Notes: generated by a model not told the origin, from the letters alone. Shown: positions 19,488 to 31,303, counted from the first letter of the stretch. The stretch is 64,000 nucleotides of DNA from DAOUKH01 sp965219875 (GCA_965219875.1 CBDCOW010000001.1:868001-932000); one strand, 5' to 3'. Program-made: numbers and translations.

Positions 19488-19493
19488 TATAAT
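19488..19493 (+). promoter_or_regulatory. -10 element TATAAT of tRNA-Leu
   Basis: A consensus TATAAT ends 19 nt before the first tRNA base, in the 41-bp gap after the oxidase stop codon. The -35 region falls near the stop codon and is poor. Confidence 0.5.
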
Positions 19494-19512
19494 CGAACGA
19501 GAACCGCGACGC

Positions 19513-19596
19513 GCCGAGGTGGCGGAACGGCAGACGCGACGGACTTAAAATCCGTTGGGGCAACCCATGTGGGTTCGACTCCCACCCTCGGCACCA
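19513..19596 (+). tRNA. tRNA-Leu (anticodon UAA)
   Basis: Acceptor stem GCCGAGG pairs with CCTCGGC. The anticodon stem ACGGA/TCCGT encloses a loop with TAA at 19546-19548. A long class II variable arm (GGGGCAACCC) and a T-arm with TTCGACT follow. The CCA end is encoded. Confidence 0.97.
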
Positions 19597-19792
19597 CTAC
19601 GCCATTCGGGCAGACCGGCCCGTACCGGAGCTGGAGGCCGGCAGGGTCGTCGCCGACCGCCTTGTCCCCGCCGGCGTAGACCCGGCAGACCGCGCCTAGG
19701 GGGAGACGGTCATCGTCGACGAGTGTCGGCGCTTGACGCGCGCGGCGCCCCCCTCCTACCCTGCCCTTAGCCCGCGCTTGAGGAGACGACCG

Positions 19793-20959
19793 ATGCCCGA
19801 TCTCGCGATCTTCGATACTGATTCCCACGTCAACGAGCCGCCTAACGCATGGCAAGACCGGCTGCCGCGGCGGTTCAAGGAGAAGGGACCGCGTATCGTC
19901 GAGATGGAAGGCGGCGATCAGGGCTGGGTGGTCGACGGCAAGCCGCCGAAGAAGGTCGATTCGCCGGGGAGCACGCTGGCGAGCCTCGCCCTGAAGGTCG
20001 GCGGCATGAAGAACGTCACCGCCGAGATGGCCCAGAAGGAGCTACACGGCAAGCCCAAGCGCTTCGAGAGCTATCGCAAAGGCAACTACGAGACCCAGGC
20101 GCGACTCGATGACATGGACATCGACGGCGTCAGTGCGAGCGTGCTCTACCCAGGCTTCGGGTCCGGCATGTGGGACATTGACGACCCCGAGGTCCGCGTG
20201 GCCTCGATGCGGGCCTACAACGACTGGCTGATCGAGGAGATGGTGTCGGAAGCGGGCGGACGCCTCAACGGGCTGGCCTGCATCCCCACCGGCGACGGCA
20301 TGGACGTCGCCGTCGCCGAGCTCACGCGCTGCGCCGAGCTGGGGCACCGGGGCGGTCTCATCGACTGCTACCCCACGATTCCCCTGCACGACGCGCATTA
20401 CGACCCGCTATGGGCAGCGGCCCAGGATCTCGGCATCCCGCTGCACTGGCACCGCGCCAGCGGACCGAAGGCGAACATCCCCCGGGGCTTCCTGACCTTC
20501 GGCTCGGGCGAGGGCGAGCAGGCGGCCAGCGTGGCGGCCCGCTTCTTCTCGACCGTGATCCCGGTGACGTACATGCTCTTCCAGGGTGTCTTCCGCCGCT
20601 TCCCCGGCCTGCGCCTGGTGACGGCGGAGACCGACTTCGGCTGGCTCCCCTTCCTCATGCAGATCTGCGACGACCAGTGGGACCGCTACGCCGTCTGGTT
20701 CAAGACGGACGCCGACCGCAAGCCGAGCGAGTACATCCGCGAGCAGTTTTACTGCACCTTCATGGACGACGAGGTGGGCTGCTCGATGCTCGACTACATC
20801 GGCGCGGACAACATCATGTGGTCGTCCGACTACCCCCACGGGGTGACGACGTGGCCGTGTTCGCGGGACGTGATCGAGAAGAATCTCGGCAAGCGCTCAG
20901 GCGAAGAGCGCGAGAAGATACTCTCGGCGAACGCCCGCCGGCTCTACGGCATGAACTAG
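19793..20959 (+). CDS. amidohydrolase family protein, paralogue 2
   Basis: 388-aa amidohydrolase-2 type protein. The N-terminal metal motif is FDTDSHVNEPPNAW (DxH present). Then come AYNDWLIEEM, PLHWHRASGPK with two His, RLVTAETDFGWLPFLM, and SSDYPHGVTTWPCS carrying the conserved Asp. ATG with GAGGAGA upstream. It is convergent with the flavin monooxygenase gene that ends at 20969. Close in length and motif order to the proteins at 14547 and 43328. Substrate unknown; such proteins accompany monooxygenases in degradation of cyclic compounds. Confidence 0.88.
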   Translation: MPDLAIFDTDSHVNEPPNAWQDRLPRRFKEKGPRIVEMEGGDQGWVVDGKPPKKVDSPGSTLASLALKVGGMKNVTAEMAQKELHGKPKRFESYRKGNYETQARLDDMDIDGVSASVLYPGFGSGMWDIDDPEVRVASMRAYNDWLIEEMVSEAGGRLNGLACIPTGDGMDVAVAELTRCAELGHRGGLIDCYPTIPLHDAHYDPLWAAAQDLGIPLHWHRASGPKANIPRGFLTFGSGEGEQAASVAARFFSTVIPVTYMLFQGVFRRFPGLRLVTAETDFGWLPFLMQICDDQWDRYAVWFKTDADRKPSEYIREQFYCTFMDDEVGCSMLDYIGADNIMWSSDYPHGVTTWPCSRDVIEKNLGKRSGEEREKILSANARRLYGMN

Positions 20960-20968
20960 GGACGCGGG

Positions 20969-22036
20969 CTAGGAGCGCGACGCGGCGGGCTCGGCAGTGA
21001 AGGAGGGCATGACCTCTTTGCCGAACATCTCGATCGAGCGCAGCACCTTCTCGTGGGGCATGCCGGGGTAGCCGAACCAGCCGAAGATGTGGCGTATCCC
21101 GTCGTCCCGCAGCCTCTCGATCTGCTCGCAGACCACCTCCGGCGTGCCGCGTAGGACGCGGCGTCCCACGGCCTTCCCCGCCTTCACGCGGTCTGCCTGA
21201 CGCGTGGCCCACGACTCGTAGCCCTTGGGCAGCACCCCGTTCGCGTCGGCGGGCGACCCCACTTTCGCCATCATCTTCGGGGTGAAGTCCTGGAACTCGA
21301 TGGGGTCCTGCTCGGCCTCCTCCATCGTCGGCGCGACGTAGACGTTCATGAGCACGGGCGGGTCCTTGCCGGCGTGGTCGTGGCCGAACTCCTCCATCTT
21401 GCGGCGCCATAGCGCGATGGCGTCGGGCACCTCGCCCATGGTCGCGGTCGGGCCGCCGAGCATGACGGTGAGGCCTCGCCGGGCGGCCACCTCGATGCTC
21501 GCCGGACTGGTACTCACTGCGGTGTAGAGCGGCGGGTGCGGCTTCTGCACCGGCTTGGGGATCACCCACAGGTCGTCGACCTGGGTGTACTTGCCGTGAT
21601 AGGTCAGGCGTTCCTCGGTCCACGCCTTGACGAGCACGTCGAGGGCCTCGGCGAACCGCTCCTTGCCCTCCTCAATGGGCACGCCCAAGCCGCGGAACTC
21701 CTGGTTCTGGTAGCCCGCACCGACGCCGAGCTCGACGCGCCCTCCGCTCAGCACGTCGAGCATGGCCGCTTCCTCGGCGACGTGCACGGCATTGTGGAAG
21801 GGAAGGACGACCACGGCGGTGCCGATCCGCATGTTCCGCGTCCGGGCGGCGACATGGCCCGCGAAGGAGAAGACTCCCGAGATGATGCCGTGACGCGAGA
21901 AGTGGTGCTCGCCGATCCACACGGCGTTATAGCCAAGCCCATCGCCAAGCTCGACGCCTTCGAGCGCCTCGCCGAGCGCGTCTTCCTGACTCCGGCTCTC
22001 GTGCCACGGCACGAGACAGAAGAGTCCGAACTTCAT
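20969..22036 (-). CDS. LLM class flavin-dependent oxidoreductase, paralogue 2
   Basis: 355-aa luciferase-like monooxygenase beginning MKFGLFCLVPWHESRS. Landmarks: AVWIGEHHFSRHG, NMRIGTAVVVLPFHNAVHVAEEAAMLDVLSGG, PPLYTAVSTSPASIEVAARRG, and a C-terminal IFGWFGYPGMPHEKVLRSIEMF. The Met at 22036 has GGAGG eight bases upstream; a Met four codons earlier is less likely. Same subfamily as the protein at 9537. Confidence 0.9.
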   Translation of the reverse strand: MKFGLFCLVPWHESRSQEDALGEALEGVELGDGLGYNAVWIGEHHFSRHGIISGVFSFAGHVAARTRNMRIGTAVVVLPFHNAVHVAEEAAMLDVLSGGRVELGVGAGYQNQEFRGLGVPIEEGKERFAEALDVLVKAWTEERLTYHGKYTQVDDLWVIPKPVQKPHPPLYTAVSTSPASIEVAARRGLTVMLGGPTATMGEVPDAIALWRRKMEEFGHDHAGKDPPVLMNVYVAPTMEEAEQDPIEFQDFTPKMMAKVGSPADANGVLPKGYESWATRQADRVKAGKAVGRRVLRGTPEVVCEQIERLRDDGIRHIFGWFGYPGMPHEKVLRSIEMFGKEVMPSFTAEPAASRS

Positions 22037-22163
22037 GGCCGCCTCCATGCGTCCCGGGTCTTGCGGCGAGCAAGCGAGCCGCTGGGGCCCATTCTAGGAA
22101 GGCCGCCTAGCGTGTCAAGAAAAGCCGCCCTGACGCCGAGCCCAGCCCCCTGAGGGTGCGCCC

Positions 22164-22706
22164 CTAGTTGAGGGTCAGCAGGTAGGCGATGAGGTTGTCG
22201 AAGTCGGCTTGGTCGGGAACGAGCCCCGCCGGCATCAGGTTGTCGTAGTCGTCGACGAGGAACTCGGAGGGCTCCATGACCGACTGGCGCAGGTACTGCT
22301 CCGCCGTCAGCCCGTTGACGCGGTCGCCGGCCGTGGAGGCCACCGCCGACAGGTTCGGTCCGATATCACCGACGGCCCCCGGGACGGAGTCAATCGTGTG
22401 GCAGGCGGTGCACCCTGCGTTGATGAACACGGTGAGCCCCGGGCCGGCGTCGCCCTCTCCTCCTTCGCCGCCGCCGTCAGCTACCGGCGTGGGTTCGCCG
22501 ATGGGGCCGGGCTCGGGTTTCGGCGTGACCGTCGGCGTCGGAGGCGGGGCCGCGGAGGGGGTGGGGGTGAAGCCGAAGACCGTCGAGCCTCCGCCGAGGG
22601 TAAAGATGGCGGTGGGCTCGCCGCCCTCGTATTCGCCGCAGGCGGTGACAATGAGCACGGCGGCGGCCGCAGCGGCGAGTATCGGAAGGAGTTTCTTTCG
22701 CAGCAA
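22164..22706 (-). CDS. cytochrome c lipoprotein at the end of the oxidase operon
   Basis: 180-aa exported mono-haem cytochrome c. The signal ends in the lipobox IVTAC (Cys23). A Pro/Thr/Gly/Glu-rich linker of about 65 residues follows, then haem motif C99-x2-C102-H103 and a probable Met ligand in NLMPAGL near residue 160. It lies 11 nt downstream of the subunit IV gene, so it is probably an electron donor to the caa3 oxidase. Membrane anchoring by lipid plus a flexible stalk would let it reach the oxidase. Confidence 0.88.
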   Translation of the reverse strand: MLRKKLLPILAAAAAAVLIVTACGEYEGGEPTAIFTLGGGSTVFGFTPTPSAAPPPTPTVTPKPEPGPIGEPTPVADGGGEGGEGDAGPGLTVFINAGCTACHTIDSVPGAVGDIGPNLSAVASTAGDRVNGLTAEQYLRQSVMEPSEFLVDDYDNLMPAGLVPDQADFDNLIAYLLTLN

Positions 22707-22717
22707 GAACGGGTCCT

Positions 22718-23086
22718 TTAGAAGTTGTTGAACAGCGCGATCACCGAGAGCAGGATGGCGATAGCAAGCAGCAGGGGCCCTACGAAGAGCATCTGGTAGA
22801 GCTTGTGGTCGCCCTTGAGGTGCATGAAGTACATCACGACCATGGCGAATTTCGCGACCCCCAGGACGATCAGCAGGAAGCGGTTGAGGGCGACCATCTC
22901 GACGACCGTCACGAACAGCTCGGCGACGGTAATGATGGCGAGCCAGATGAAGATCCAGAAGAAGAACCGGTCGGCATGGTGCTCCCCGCCGGGGTGCAGC
23001 ACGCTATTGAGGATGCGCTCATCCTCGCTCCCGCGTTCGATGCGCACCGGGGCTTCGTCGTGGTGGCCGTCGTGTCCGTCGCTCAT
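22718..23086 (-). CDS. cytochrome c oxidase subunit IV family protein
   Basis: 122-aa small membrane subunit of the haem-copper oxidase. A His-rich soluble N-terminus (HDGHHDEAP) is followed by three hydrophobic helices: FFWIFIWLAIITVAELFV, FLLIVLGVAKFAMVVMYFMHLK, and FVGPLLLAIAILLSVIAL. The VVMYFMHLKGD segment is typical of prokaryotic COX4. It sits between the subunit III gene (24 nt) and the cytochrome c gene. Confidence 0.85.
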   Translation of the reverse strand: MSDGHDGHHDEAPVRIERGSEDERILNSVLHPGGEHHADRFFFWIFIWLAIITVAELFVTVVEMVALNRFLLIVLGVAKFAMVVMYFMHLKGDHKLYQMLFVGPLLLAIAILLSVIALFNNF

Positions 23087-23110
23087 GTGACGCTTCCGTT
23101 GAACGCAGGC

Positions 23111-23941
23111 TTAGGTGAACAGGTAGATGATGGCGAAGATGACGACCCAAACGATGTCGACGAAGTGCCAGTAGAGGCCGGCGATTTCGACGTTGAGGGA
23201 CCGCTCTTCCTTCAGGCGGCGGTACTCGAAGTCCTCGAAGCTCATCGTCCCCGCCGGCGGCGCGGTCGCGCCCGCCGAGAACTGCTCACGGACGAAGGCC
23301 ATGAACCTGCGGTGCCGGGGCCGGGGCTCTAGGCGCTCGTCAGGGCGCCGCTCGGGGACGCCGCGGACGGAGCTTATGACGTTCGACAACACGGGCTTGG
23401 CGTGCGGGTCGAGCCGGACCATGAATGCGAGCAGGATGAGCCAGAGGATCCCCAGGGTAACGTGGGCGCCATGGAAGCCGGTGAGGATCATGAACGACGC
23501 CGCGAAAAGGTTGGTGCGCGGCGTGATGTGCTCGTGGTTGACGAAGGAGTGGAACTCGAAGCCCTGCGAGGCGATGAAGAAGAGGCCGCAGAAGGCGGTG
23601 GCGAGAATCCAGACGGTGAACATCTTCTGGTCGCCGCGTTTGGCCGCGTTGAGGCCGAGCACCATGGTGAAACTGCTGAGCAGCAGCACAAAGGCCATGA
23701 CGCTGACGAGGCCGAGGCTGGAGAGCACCTCTTCACGCGTGGCCCCGGCAGTGACGTTGTTCTGGTAGATGAGGAACGTCCCGATGAGGCCGCCGAAGAA
23801 CATGCACTCCGAGCCAAGGAAGAGCCACATCGCGAGCTTGCGGTGGCTGAGCCCCGTGGTGGTGCGGTGGTGGTCGAGCGCGTCGTCAACCTGCGCATCG
23901 ACGTAGATCGCTTCGGGCTGTTGGGCCGCTTGGTGCGCCAT
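23111..23941 (-). CDS. ctaE: cytochrome c oxidase subunit III
   Basis: 276-aa integral membrane subunit. Conserved segments are KLAMWLFLGSECMFFGGLIGTF, FFIASQGFEFHSF, ILTGFHGAHVTLGILWL and the C-terminal GLYWHFVDIVWVVIFAIIYL. A hydrophilic insertion of about 70 residues (roughly 178-248, Arg/Glu-rich) separates the last two helices, longer than the usual loop. ATG start. It begins 10 nt after the subunit I stop. Confidence 0.92.
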   Translation of the reverse strand: MAHQAAQQPEAIYVDAQVDDALDHHRTTTGLSHRKLAMWLFLGSECMFFGGLIGTFLIYQNNVTAGATREEVLSSLGLVSVMAFVLLLSSFTMVLGLNAAKRGDQKMFTVWILATAFCGLFFIASQGFEFHSFVNHEHITPRTNLFAASFMILTGFHGAHVTLGILWLILLAFMVRLDPHAKPVLSNVISSVRGVPERRPDERLEPRPRHRRFMAFVREQFSAGATAPPAGTMSFEDFEYRRLKEERSLNVEIAGLYWHFVDIVWVVIFAIIYLFT

Positions 23942-23951
23942 CGCCGCCGCC

Positions 23952-25817
23952 CTAGTGGGCGTCCTCCTCGGTCACCGGCTCCTTGATCCACGCCAGCGAG
24001 GCGATGAAGGCGATCCCCAGGCCAATGCCGATGGCGGGGATGCCGCCCTCGTGAGTGTAGATCAGGCCGAACGCCGCGACCGTCAGGCCGAACGCCAGCA
24101 CGATGGGCCAGTAGGAAGGATGCGGCATGTGGATGTGCCGGCGGCGCTTCGGCGCGGACTCTTCCGCCGGGGCCGGGGGGTGCTCGGCCAACTCGGGGTG
24201 CTTCGCGTCCCAAAGCGGGCGCACGCTGCGCACCGTGGGGAGCTCGTCGAAGTTGTGCTCCGCCGGCGGCGAGTCGGTCGTCCACTCCAGGGTGTGGGCG
24301 TCCCACGGGTCTTTGCCGGCCTCGCGCCCGCTGCTCAGGCTCTTGAAGATGTTGTAGACCAGGAACAGGAACGACGCGCCCATGATGAAGGCGCCGACCG
24401 TGCTCAACATGTTGATCAGCCCAAAGCCCAGATCGGCCTCGTAGGTGTAGACCCGGCGGGGGAGGCCGTTCAGTCCCACCCAGTGCATCGGGAAGAAGGT
24501 GAGGTTGAAGCCGATGAACATGAGCCAGAAGTGGACCAAGCCAAGGCCTTCGCTCAACATGCGGCCGGTGATCTTGGGGAACCAGAAGTAGAGGCCGCCC
24601 ATCAGTCCGAAGATGGAGCCGCCGAACAGCACGTAGTGGAAGTGAGCGACGATGAAATAGGTGTCCGTCTGCTGGAGGTCGGAGGGCGGCGAGGCGTGCA
24701 TCACGCCGCTGATGCCGCCGATGGTGAACAGGCCGATGAATGCCAGGGCGAAGAGCATCGGCGTCTGCAGCCGTATGTGGCCGCCCCAGGTGGTGGCGAT
24801 CCAGTTGAAGATCTTCACGCCGGTGGGAATGGCCACGATCATCGTCGCCGTGGCGAAATAGCCGTTGGCGATGGGGCCCAGGCCCACGGCGAACATGTGG
24901 TGGCTCCACACCGCGAAGCCGGTGACAGCGATGAAGATGCCCGACATCACGACGGCTTTGTAGCCGAAGAGCGGCTTCCGCGAGAAGACCGGCAAGATCT
25001 CTGAGACCATGCCCATGGCCGGCAAGATCAGAATGTAGACCTCAGGATGCCCGAATATCCAGAACAGGTGCTGCCAGAGGATCGGGTCGCCGCCCCCGCT
25101 GACGACAAAGAAGTTCGCTCCCGCAATACGATCCACCAAGACGAGGATGATAGCGACGGTAATCGGGGGCAGCGCCAGCACCAGCAGGAACGCGACGATC
25201 AGGGTCATCCACACGAAGACGGGCATGCGGAAGAGCGTCATGCCATGCGTCCGCAGGTTGAAGATGGTGACGATGAAGTTCACCGACGCCATGACGGAGG
25301 CGACGCCGAGGACCAGGATGGATACGAGCCAGTAGTCCACGCCGTGGCCCGGCGAATAGGCGCTCTCGGTGAGGTTGGCGTAGGAGAACCAGCCGGCGTC
25401 GGGCGCCCCGCCGGCGAGGAAGCTGAAGTGCAGCATGATTCCGCCGCCGAGGAACGTCCAGTAGCTCAGCGCGTTCAGCCTCGGGAAGGCCACGTCGCGC
25501 GCGCCGATCATCAACGGCACGAGGAAGTTGAAGAACGCCGCGCTCAACGGCATGATCACGAGGAAGACCATCGTGGTCCCGTGCATCGTAAAGAGCTGGT
25601 TGTACGTGCTCGGCGACACGATGGTCAGGTCGGGCTGGGCCAACTGGACCCGGATCATCAGCGCTTCGATCCCACCCGCGAGGAAGAAGATCAGCGCGGT
25701 GACTCCATAGAGCACACCGATGCGCTTGGCGTCGACGGTGGTGATCCACCCCCACAGCCCTTCGCTCGTGGTGGGGCGGCGTAATATCCCCGGCAGCGGA
25801 GCAGTTATCGTAGCCAT
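23952..25817 (-). CDS. ctaD: cytochrome c oxidase subunit I
   Basis: 621-aa catalytic subunit with the haem a/a3 and CuB site. Twelve core helices include HGTTMVFLVIMPL, HLFWIFGHPEVYILILPAMG (CuB His and cross-linked Tyr), SHHMFAVGLG, and HFHYVLFGG. After the core, a charged linker (about 500-560, including KRRRHIHM) leads to two further hydrophobic segments (SYWPIVLAFGLTVAAFGLIY and PAIGIGLGIAFIASLAWI), a C-terminal extension known in some actinobacterial and Chloroflexota CoxA proteins. It pumps protons while reducing O2. The gene follows subunit II at 66 nt. Confidence 0.95.
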   Translation of the reverse strand: MATITAPLPGILRRPTTSEGLWGWITTVDAKRIGVLYGVTALIFFLAGGIEALMIRVQLAQPDLTIVSPSTYNQLFTMHGTTMVFLVIMPLSAAFFNFLVPLMIGARDVAFPRLNALSYWTFLGGGIMLHFSFLAGGAPDAGWFSYANLTESAYSPGHGVDYWLVSILVLGVASVMASVNFIVTIFNLRTHGMTLFRMPVFVWMTLIVAFLLVLALPPITVAIILVLVDRIAGANFFVVSGGGDPILWQHLFWIFGHPEVYILILPAMGMVSEILPVFSRKPLFGYKAVVMSGIFIAVTGFAVWSHHMFAVGLGPIANGYFATATMIVAIPTGVKIFNWIATTWGGHIRLQTPMLFALAFIGLFTIGGISGVMHASPPSDLQQTDTYFIVAHFHYVLFGGSIFGLMGGLYFWFPKITGRMLSEGLGLVHFWLMFIGFNLTFFPMHWVGLNGLPRRVYTYEADLGFGLINMLSTVGAFIMGASFLFLVYNIFKSLSSGREAGKDPWDAHTLEWTTDSPPAEHNFDELPTVRSVRPLWDAKHPELAEHPPAPAEESAPKRRRHIHMPHPSYWPIVLAFGLTVAAFGLIYTHEGGIPAIGIGLGIAFIASLAWIKEPVTEEDAH

Positions 25818-25883
25818 CGGCGGGCCCCTCCCGGCCGCATCGCTTCCATCCCTCTTGGTCTCATCACCGCTTCAACCATACGC

Positions 25884-27074
25884 CTAACTCGCCGCCGGTG
25901 CCCGGCTCTGCAAGTAGGCTACCAGGTCTTCGATCTCGTCCGGGGTCAGACGCATTGTCCGGTCGGTGTAGACCGGCGCGAGCTGGGCCATGCGATTGCC
26001 CGGCTTCAGATTATCAGGGTTACGCAGCCACGTCCGCAGGTTGTCGTCGGTCCTATCGGCGATTCCCCCGGCAAAGACATCGCGGGTAGCGAAGTGGGTG
26101 AGATTCGGGCCGGGGAAGACCGTGCCGCCACCCTCGAAGGCCAAGGCTCGGCCCTCCTGGACGCCGTAAGCGTCCTGCCCCGTGAAGGTGTGGCACAGCA
26201 CACAGCCCTTCGTAGCGAAAAGCGTCTGGCCGCGCCGCGCGGCGTCGCTCTCGACGGTGGCCGGCGGCATGAGCTGCCCTTCTGTCCAACGCTCGTAGCC
26301 CGCCATGTCGTGCGCGACGACGATGAACTTCATCTGCCCATGGGCCACGCCGCACAACTCAGCGCATTGGCCCTCGAAGACCCCTTCCTCGTGGGCGATA
26401 AACCACATCTTGTTGTCCCGCCCCGGCACGACGTCCGTCTTGCCCGCCAGTTTCGGTGTCCAGAAGCTGTGAATCACGTCCGTCGAGATCAGGTTCATCA
26501 CCACCGCGGTGTTGGTGGGGATATGCATCTGGTTGGCCGTGGTGATGCCGAGCGCGGGGTAGCGGAACTCCCACCACCACTGATGGCCGATAACGTCGAC
26601 TACGAGATGCGGGTTGTCGGCGCCGGCCCACTCGACGAGCTCCGCTCCCGTAGGCGCGTTCTGCTGCTCAGCGATGGTGAGGTACGTCGGTATCGCGATA
26701 GCAAGGAGGATGAAGAACGGGATGATGGTCCAAGTGAGCTCCAGCTTGGCGTTCCCATGGACCTGCTCGGGCAGTTGGCTGTCGTCCTGGTCTTTCTTCC
26801 GGCGGAAGCGGAAGATCGAATAGATCAGCGCGCCTTCGACAATGACGAAGACTGCGGCGGCGATCCAGAAGATCAGCCAGAAAAGGTTGAGCTGTTGCGC
26901 GGCAAGCGGCCCTTTGGGGTCGAACGTCGACTGCGGGGCCGTCGAGCACGCGGCGACGGCCACGACAAGGAGCAGGGCGATGGGGAGTAACTGGAGAAGC
27001 CGCCGTAGAACGGGCCTAAGGGACGCCCTGCGGGCGGGCGTGTCCGGTTCTGAGAGGAATGCGGGTTCTGGCAA
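25884..27074 (-). CDS. ctaC: cytochrome c oxidase subunit II with fused cytochrome c (caa3 type)
   Basis: 396-aa subunit. A lipoprotein-like signal ends in VAVAAC (Cys43). Two membrane helices follow (about 62-90 and 113-133), then the cupredoxin domain with CuA ligands H202, C237, E239, C241, H245 and M248. A C-terminal cytochrome c domain has C291-x2-C294-H295 and a probable Met362 ligand. This makes it a caa3-type oxidase that accepts electrons from cytochrome c. The TTG at 27074 is the annotated start but lacks a strong ribosome binding site, so the exact N-terminus is uncertain. First gene of the operon. Confidence 0.93.
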   Translation of the reverse strand: MPEPAFLSEPDTPARRASLRPVLRRLLQLLPIALLLVVAVAACSTAPQSTFDPKGPLAAQQLNLFWLIFWIAAAVFVIVEGALIYSIFRFRRKKDQDDSQLPEQVHGNAKLELTWTIIPFFILLAIAIPTYLTIAEQQNAPTGAELVEWAGADNPHLVVDVIGHQWWWEFRYPALGITTANQMHIPTNTAVVMNLISTDVIHSFWTPKLAGKTDVVPGRDNKMWFIAHEEGVFEGQCAELCGVAHGQMKFIVVAHDMAGYERWTEGQLMPPATVESDAARRGQTLFATKGCVLCHTFTGQDAYGVQEGRALAFEGGGTVFPGPNLTHFATRDVFAGGIADRTDDNLRTWLRNPDNLKPGNRMAQLAPVYTDRTMRLTPDEIEDLVAYLQSRAPAAS

Positions 27075-27145
27075 GAATACGGGCCTGGGATGTCGCGGCT
27101 GAACCGTCGGTCGAAGGCCGGATTTACTTCTGGAATCCGTGCGGA

Positions 27146-27175
27146 ATCCTACAACCGCCCAGCCTTCACTGTCAA
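27146..27175 (-). promoter_or_regulatory. promoter of the cytochrome oxidase operon
   Basis: On the minus strand TTGACA (27175-27170) is followed after 18 bp by TAGGAT (27151-27146), giving transcription toward ctaC from about 27139. A consensus -35 is rare in this window, and the position is right for the operon. Confidence 0.6.
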
Positions 27176-27178
27176 GGG

Positions 27179-27198
27179 TTTGTACCTATTATCACAAA
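27179..27198. promoter_or_regulatory. CRP/FNR-family-like operator next to the oxidase promoter
   Basis: TTTGTAC-N6-TCACAAA. The right half is identical to the half-site of the perfect palindrome at 54719-54738; the left half differs at two bases. It lies 3 bp upstream of the -35 hexamer, centred near -49 from the predicted start, a position compatible with activation by a CRP/FNR-type dimer. Confidence 0.45.
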
Positions 27199-27249
27199 TG
27201 GGAACGGGCCCGTCGAGGGCGGCTTGGAGCAGCGTCCTGAGCGCCGCGG

Positions 27250-28380
27250 CTAGAGCCCGAGACGCTCCGCGACGCGCTCGCGGTGGAGGTTCGCGCTCCC
27301 GAAGAGGACTTCCCCCATCTTGCCTCGCCGCGAGTAGAGCGGCATGGGGTGCTCTTCCGAGAAGCCGATGGCTCCGTGGACCTGATGTCCGCCCGACATG
27401 ACCGTCCGCGCGGCGTCGCTGACGTACGCCTTCGCCAGCGAGACCTCCAACTCGGCCGCAAGGCCTTGGGACAGCGTCCAGGAGGCCTCGTAGGTGATGT
27501 ACTGGGCGCCGTCCACCTCCGCCGCCATGTCGGCGATGCGGTGCCGGACGGCCTGAAAGGTGGCAATGGGACGGCCGAACTGCACCCGTGTCTTGGCGTA
27601 CTCAGTGGTGAACTCCAGGACCTTCCGCATGGCCCCGGAGAGGTAGGCACAGGTGGCGACCGCACCGCGGGCCAAGGTGTGTTCGAGTACGGGCCACGCG
27701 CCGGGGCCCGAGCGCAGCGCGTTCCCTTCCGGGACCCGTGCGCCGGCAAAGGTCACGTGGCAATGGTGGTCCTCGGCGGTGGTGCGTAGATGCGTCGTCT
27801 CGACGCCCGGCGTTTTGGCGTCGACGACGAGCCAGACCGGCTCCCCGGCCTCCTCGTCGAACGCGAAGACGACAATGTCGTCGGCGGCATGGGCGTACTG
27901 GACAAAGTGCTTGACTCCATCAAGCACGAAGACGCCGCCCTCACGCTTCGCGGTGACGGCGGGCAGCTCCCGCCGGTAGCCGATGTCGAGCTTGCCCGGC
28001 TCGGCGATCGCCGCCGTCAGCAACCGGTCGCCCTTCGCCGCCGAGCGGAGATAGCGCGCCTTCTGATCGTTGCTCCCAGCTTCGAGAATAATCATGCCGC
28101 CGAGCAGGACGGCTGCGACGTAGGGCAGGGGCGCGACGCTGTAGCCGATCTGCTCGACGACAAGGTACGCGTCGAACAGCGAAAGCCCCTCCCCTCCGTG
28201 CTGCTTGGGGAAGGGGAGGCCCAGCCAGCCCAGGCCGGCGGCCTTGCGCCACAGATCGGGAGGATAGCCTCGTTCGTCGTCCTCCATGGCGCGCGCCAGG
28301 TCGAGCGGCGCCTCGCGGCTAAGGAAGTCCCGCGCCTGCTCGCTGAGCATGCGCTCGTGTTCGTTCAGCGTTACGTCCAT
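27250..28380 (-). CDS. acyl-CoA dehydrogenase family protein (second of adjacent pair)
   Basis: 376-aa flavoprotein of the acyl-CoA dehydrogenase fold. N-terminal helical domain; KAAGLGWLGLPFPKQHGGEGLSL; middle beta domain with HCHVTFAGARVPEGN; C-terminal helices with YAKTRVQFGRPIATFQAVRHRIADM and MSGGHQVHGAIGFSEEHPMPLYSRR. The C-terminus lacks the EGT glutamate motif of the catalytic subunit, and LTAAIAEPG replaces the usual QAL/SEP segment. It lies 32 nt downstream of another dehydrogenase gene; adjacent unequal pairs in actinobacteria form heterotetramers with one active subunit. A similar arrangement is inferred here. Confidence 0.87.
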   Translation of the reverse strand: MDVTLNEHERMLSEQARDFLSREAPLDLARAMEDDERGYPPDLWRKAAGLGWLGLPFPKQHGGEGLSLFDAYLVVEQIGYSVAPLPYVAAVLLGGMIILEAGSNDQKARYLRSAAKGDRLLTAAIAEPGKLDIGYRRELPAVTAKREGGVFVLDGVKHFVQYAHAADDIVVFAFDEEAGEPVWLVVDAKTPGVETTHLRTTAEDHHCHVTFAGARVPEGNALRSGPGAWPVLEHTLARGAVATCAYLSGAMRKVLEFTTEYAKTRVQFGRPIATFQAVRHRIADMAAEVDGAQYITYEASWTLSQGLAAELEVSLAKAYVSDAARTVMSGGHQVHGAIGFSEEHPMPLYSRRGKMGEVLFGSANLHRERVAERLGL

Positions 28381-28412
28381 GCCGGTAGTCTTGCTTCCTT
28401 GCCCAGGCCGCG

Positions 28413-29591
<1,179 letters not shown>

Positions 29592-29598
29592 GGACAAC

Positions 29599-31197
<1,599 letters not shown>

Positions 31198-31303
31198 GGC
31201 GATGGTGGACTTCTCGATGCGGGCGCGCGGATAGCGCGGTACAAAGTGCTCGCTAGGGTACCCCAACCAGCGCCAGCCGCCAACCGGAAAACCCGGCCTG
31301 CGT

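Noticed and set aside
19487..19855. Minus-strand frame across tRNA-Leu
   Set aside because: The part resembling common database peptides (GVEPTWVAPTDFKSVAS) is the familiar translated complement of a tRNA-Leu gene. The rest of 19597-19792 shows no supported gene.
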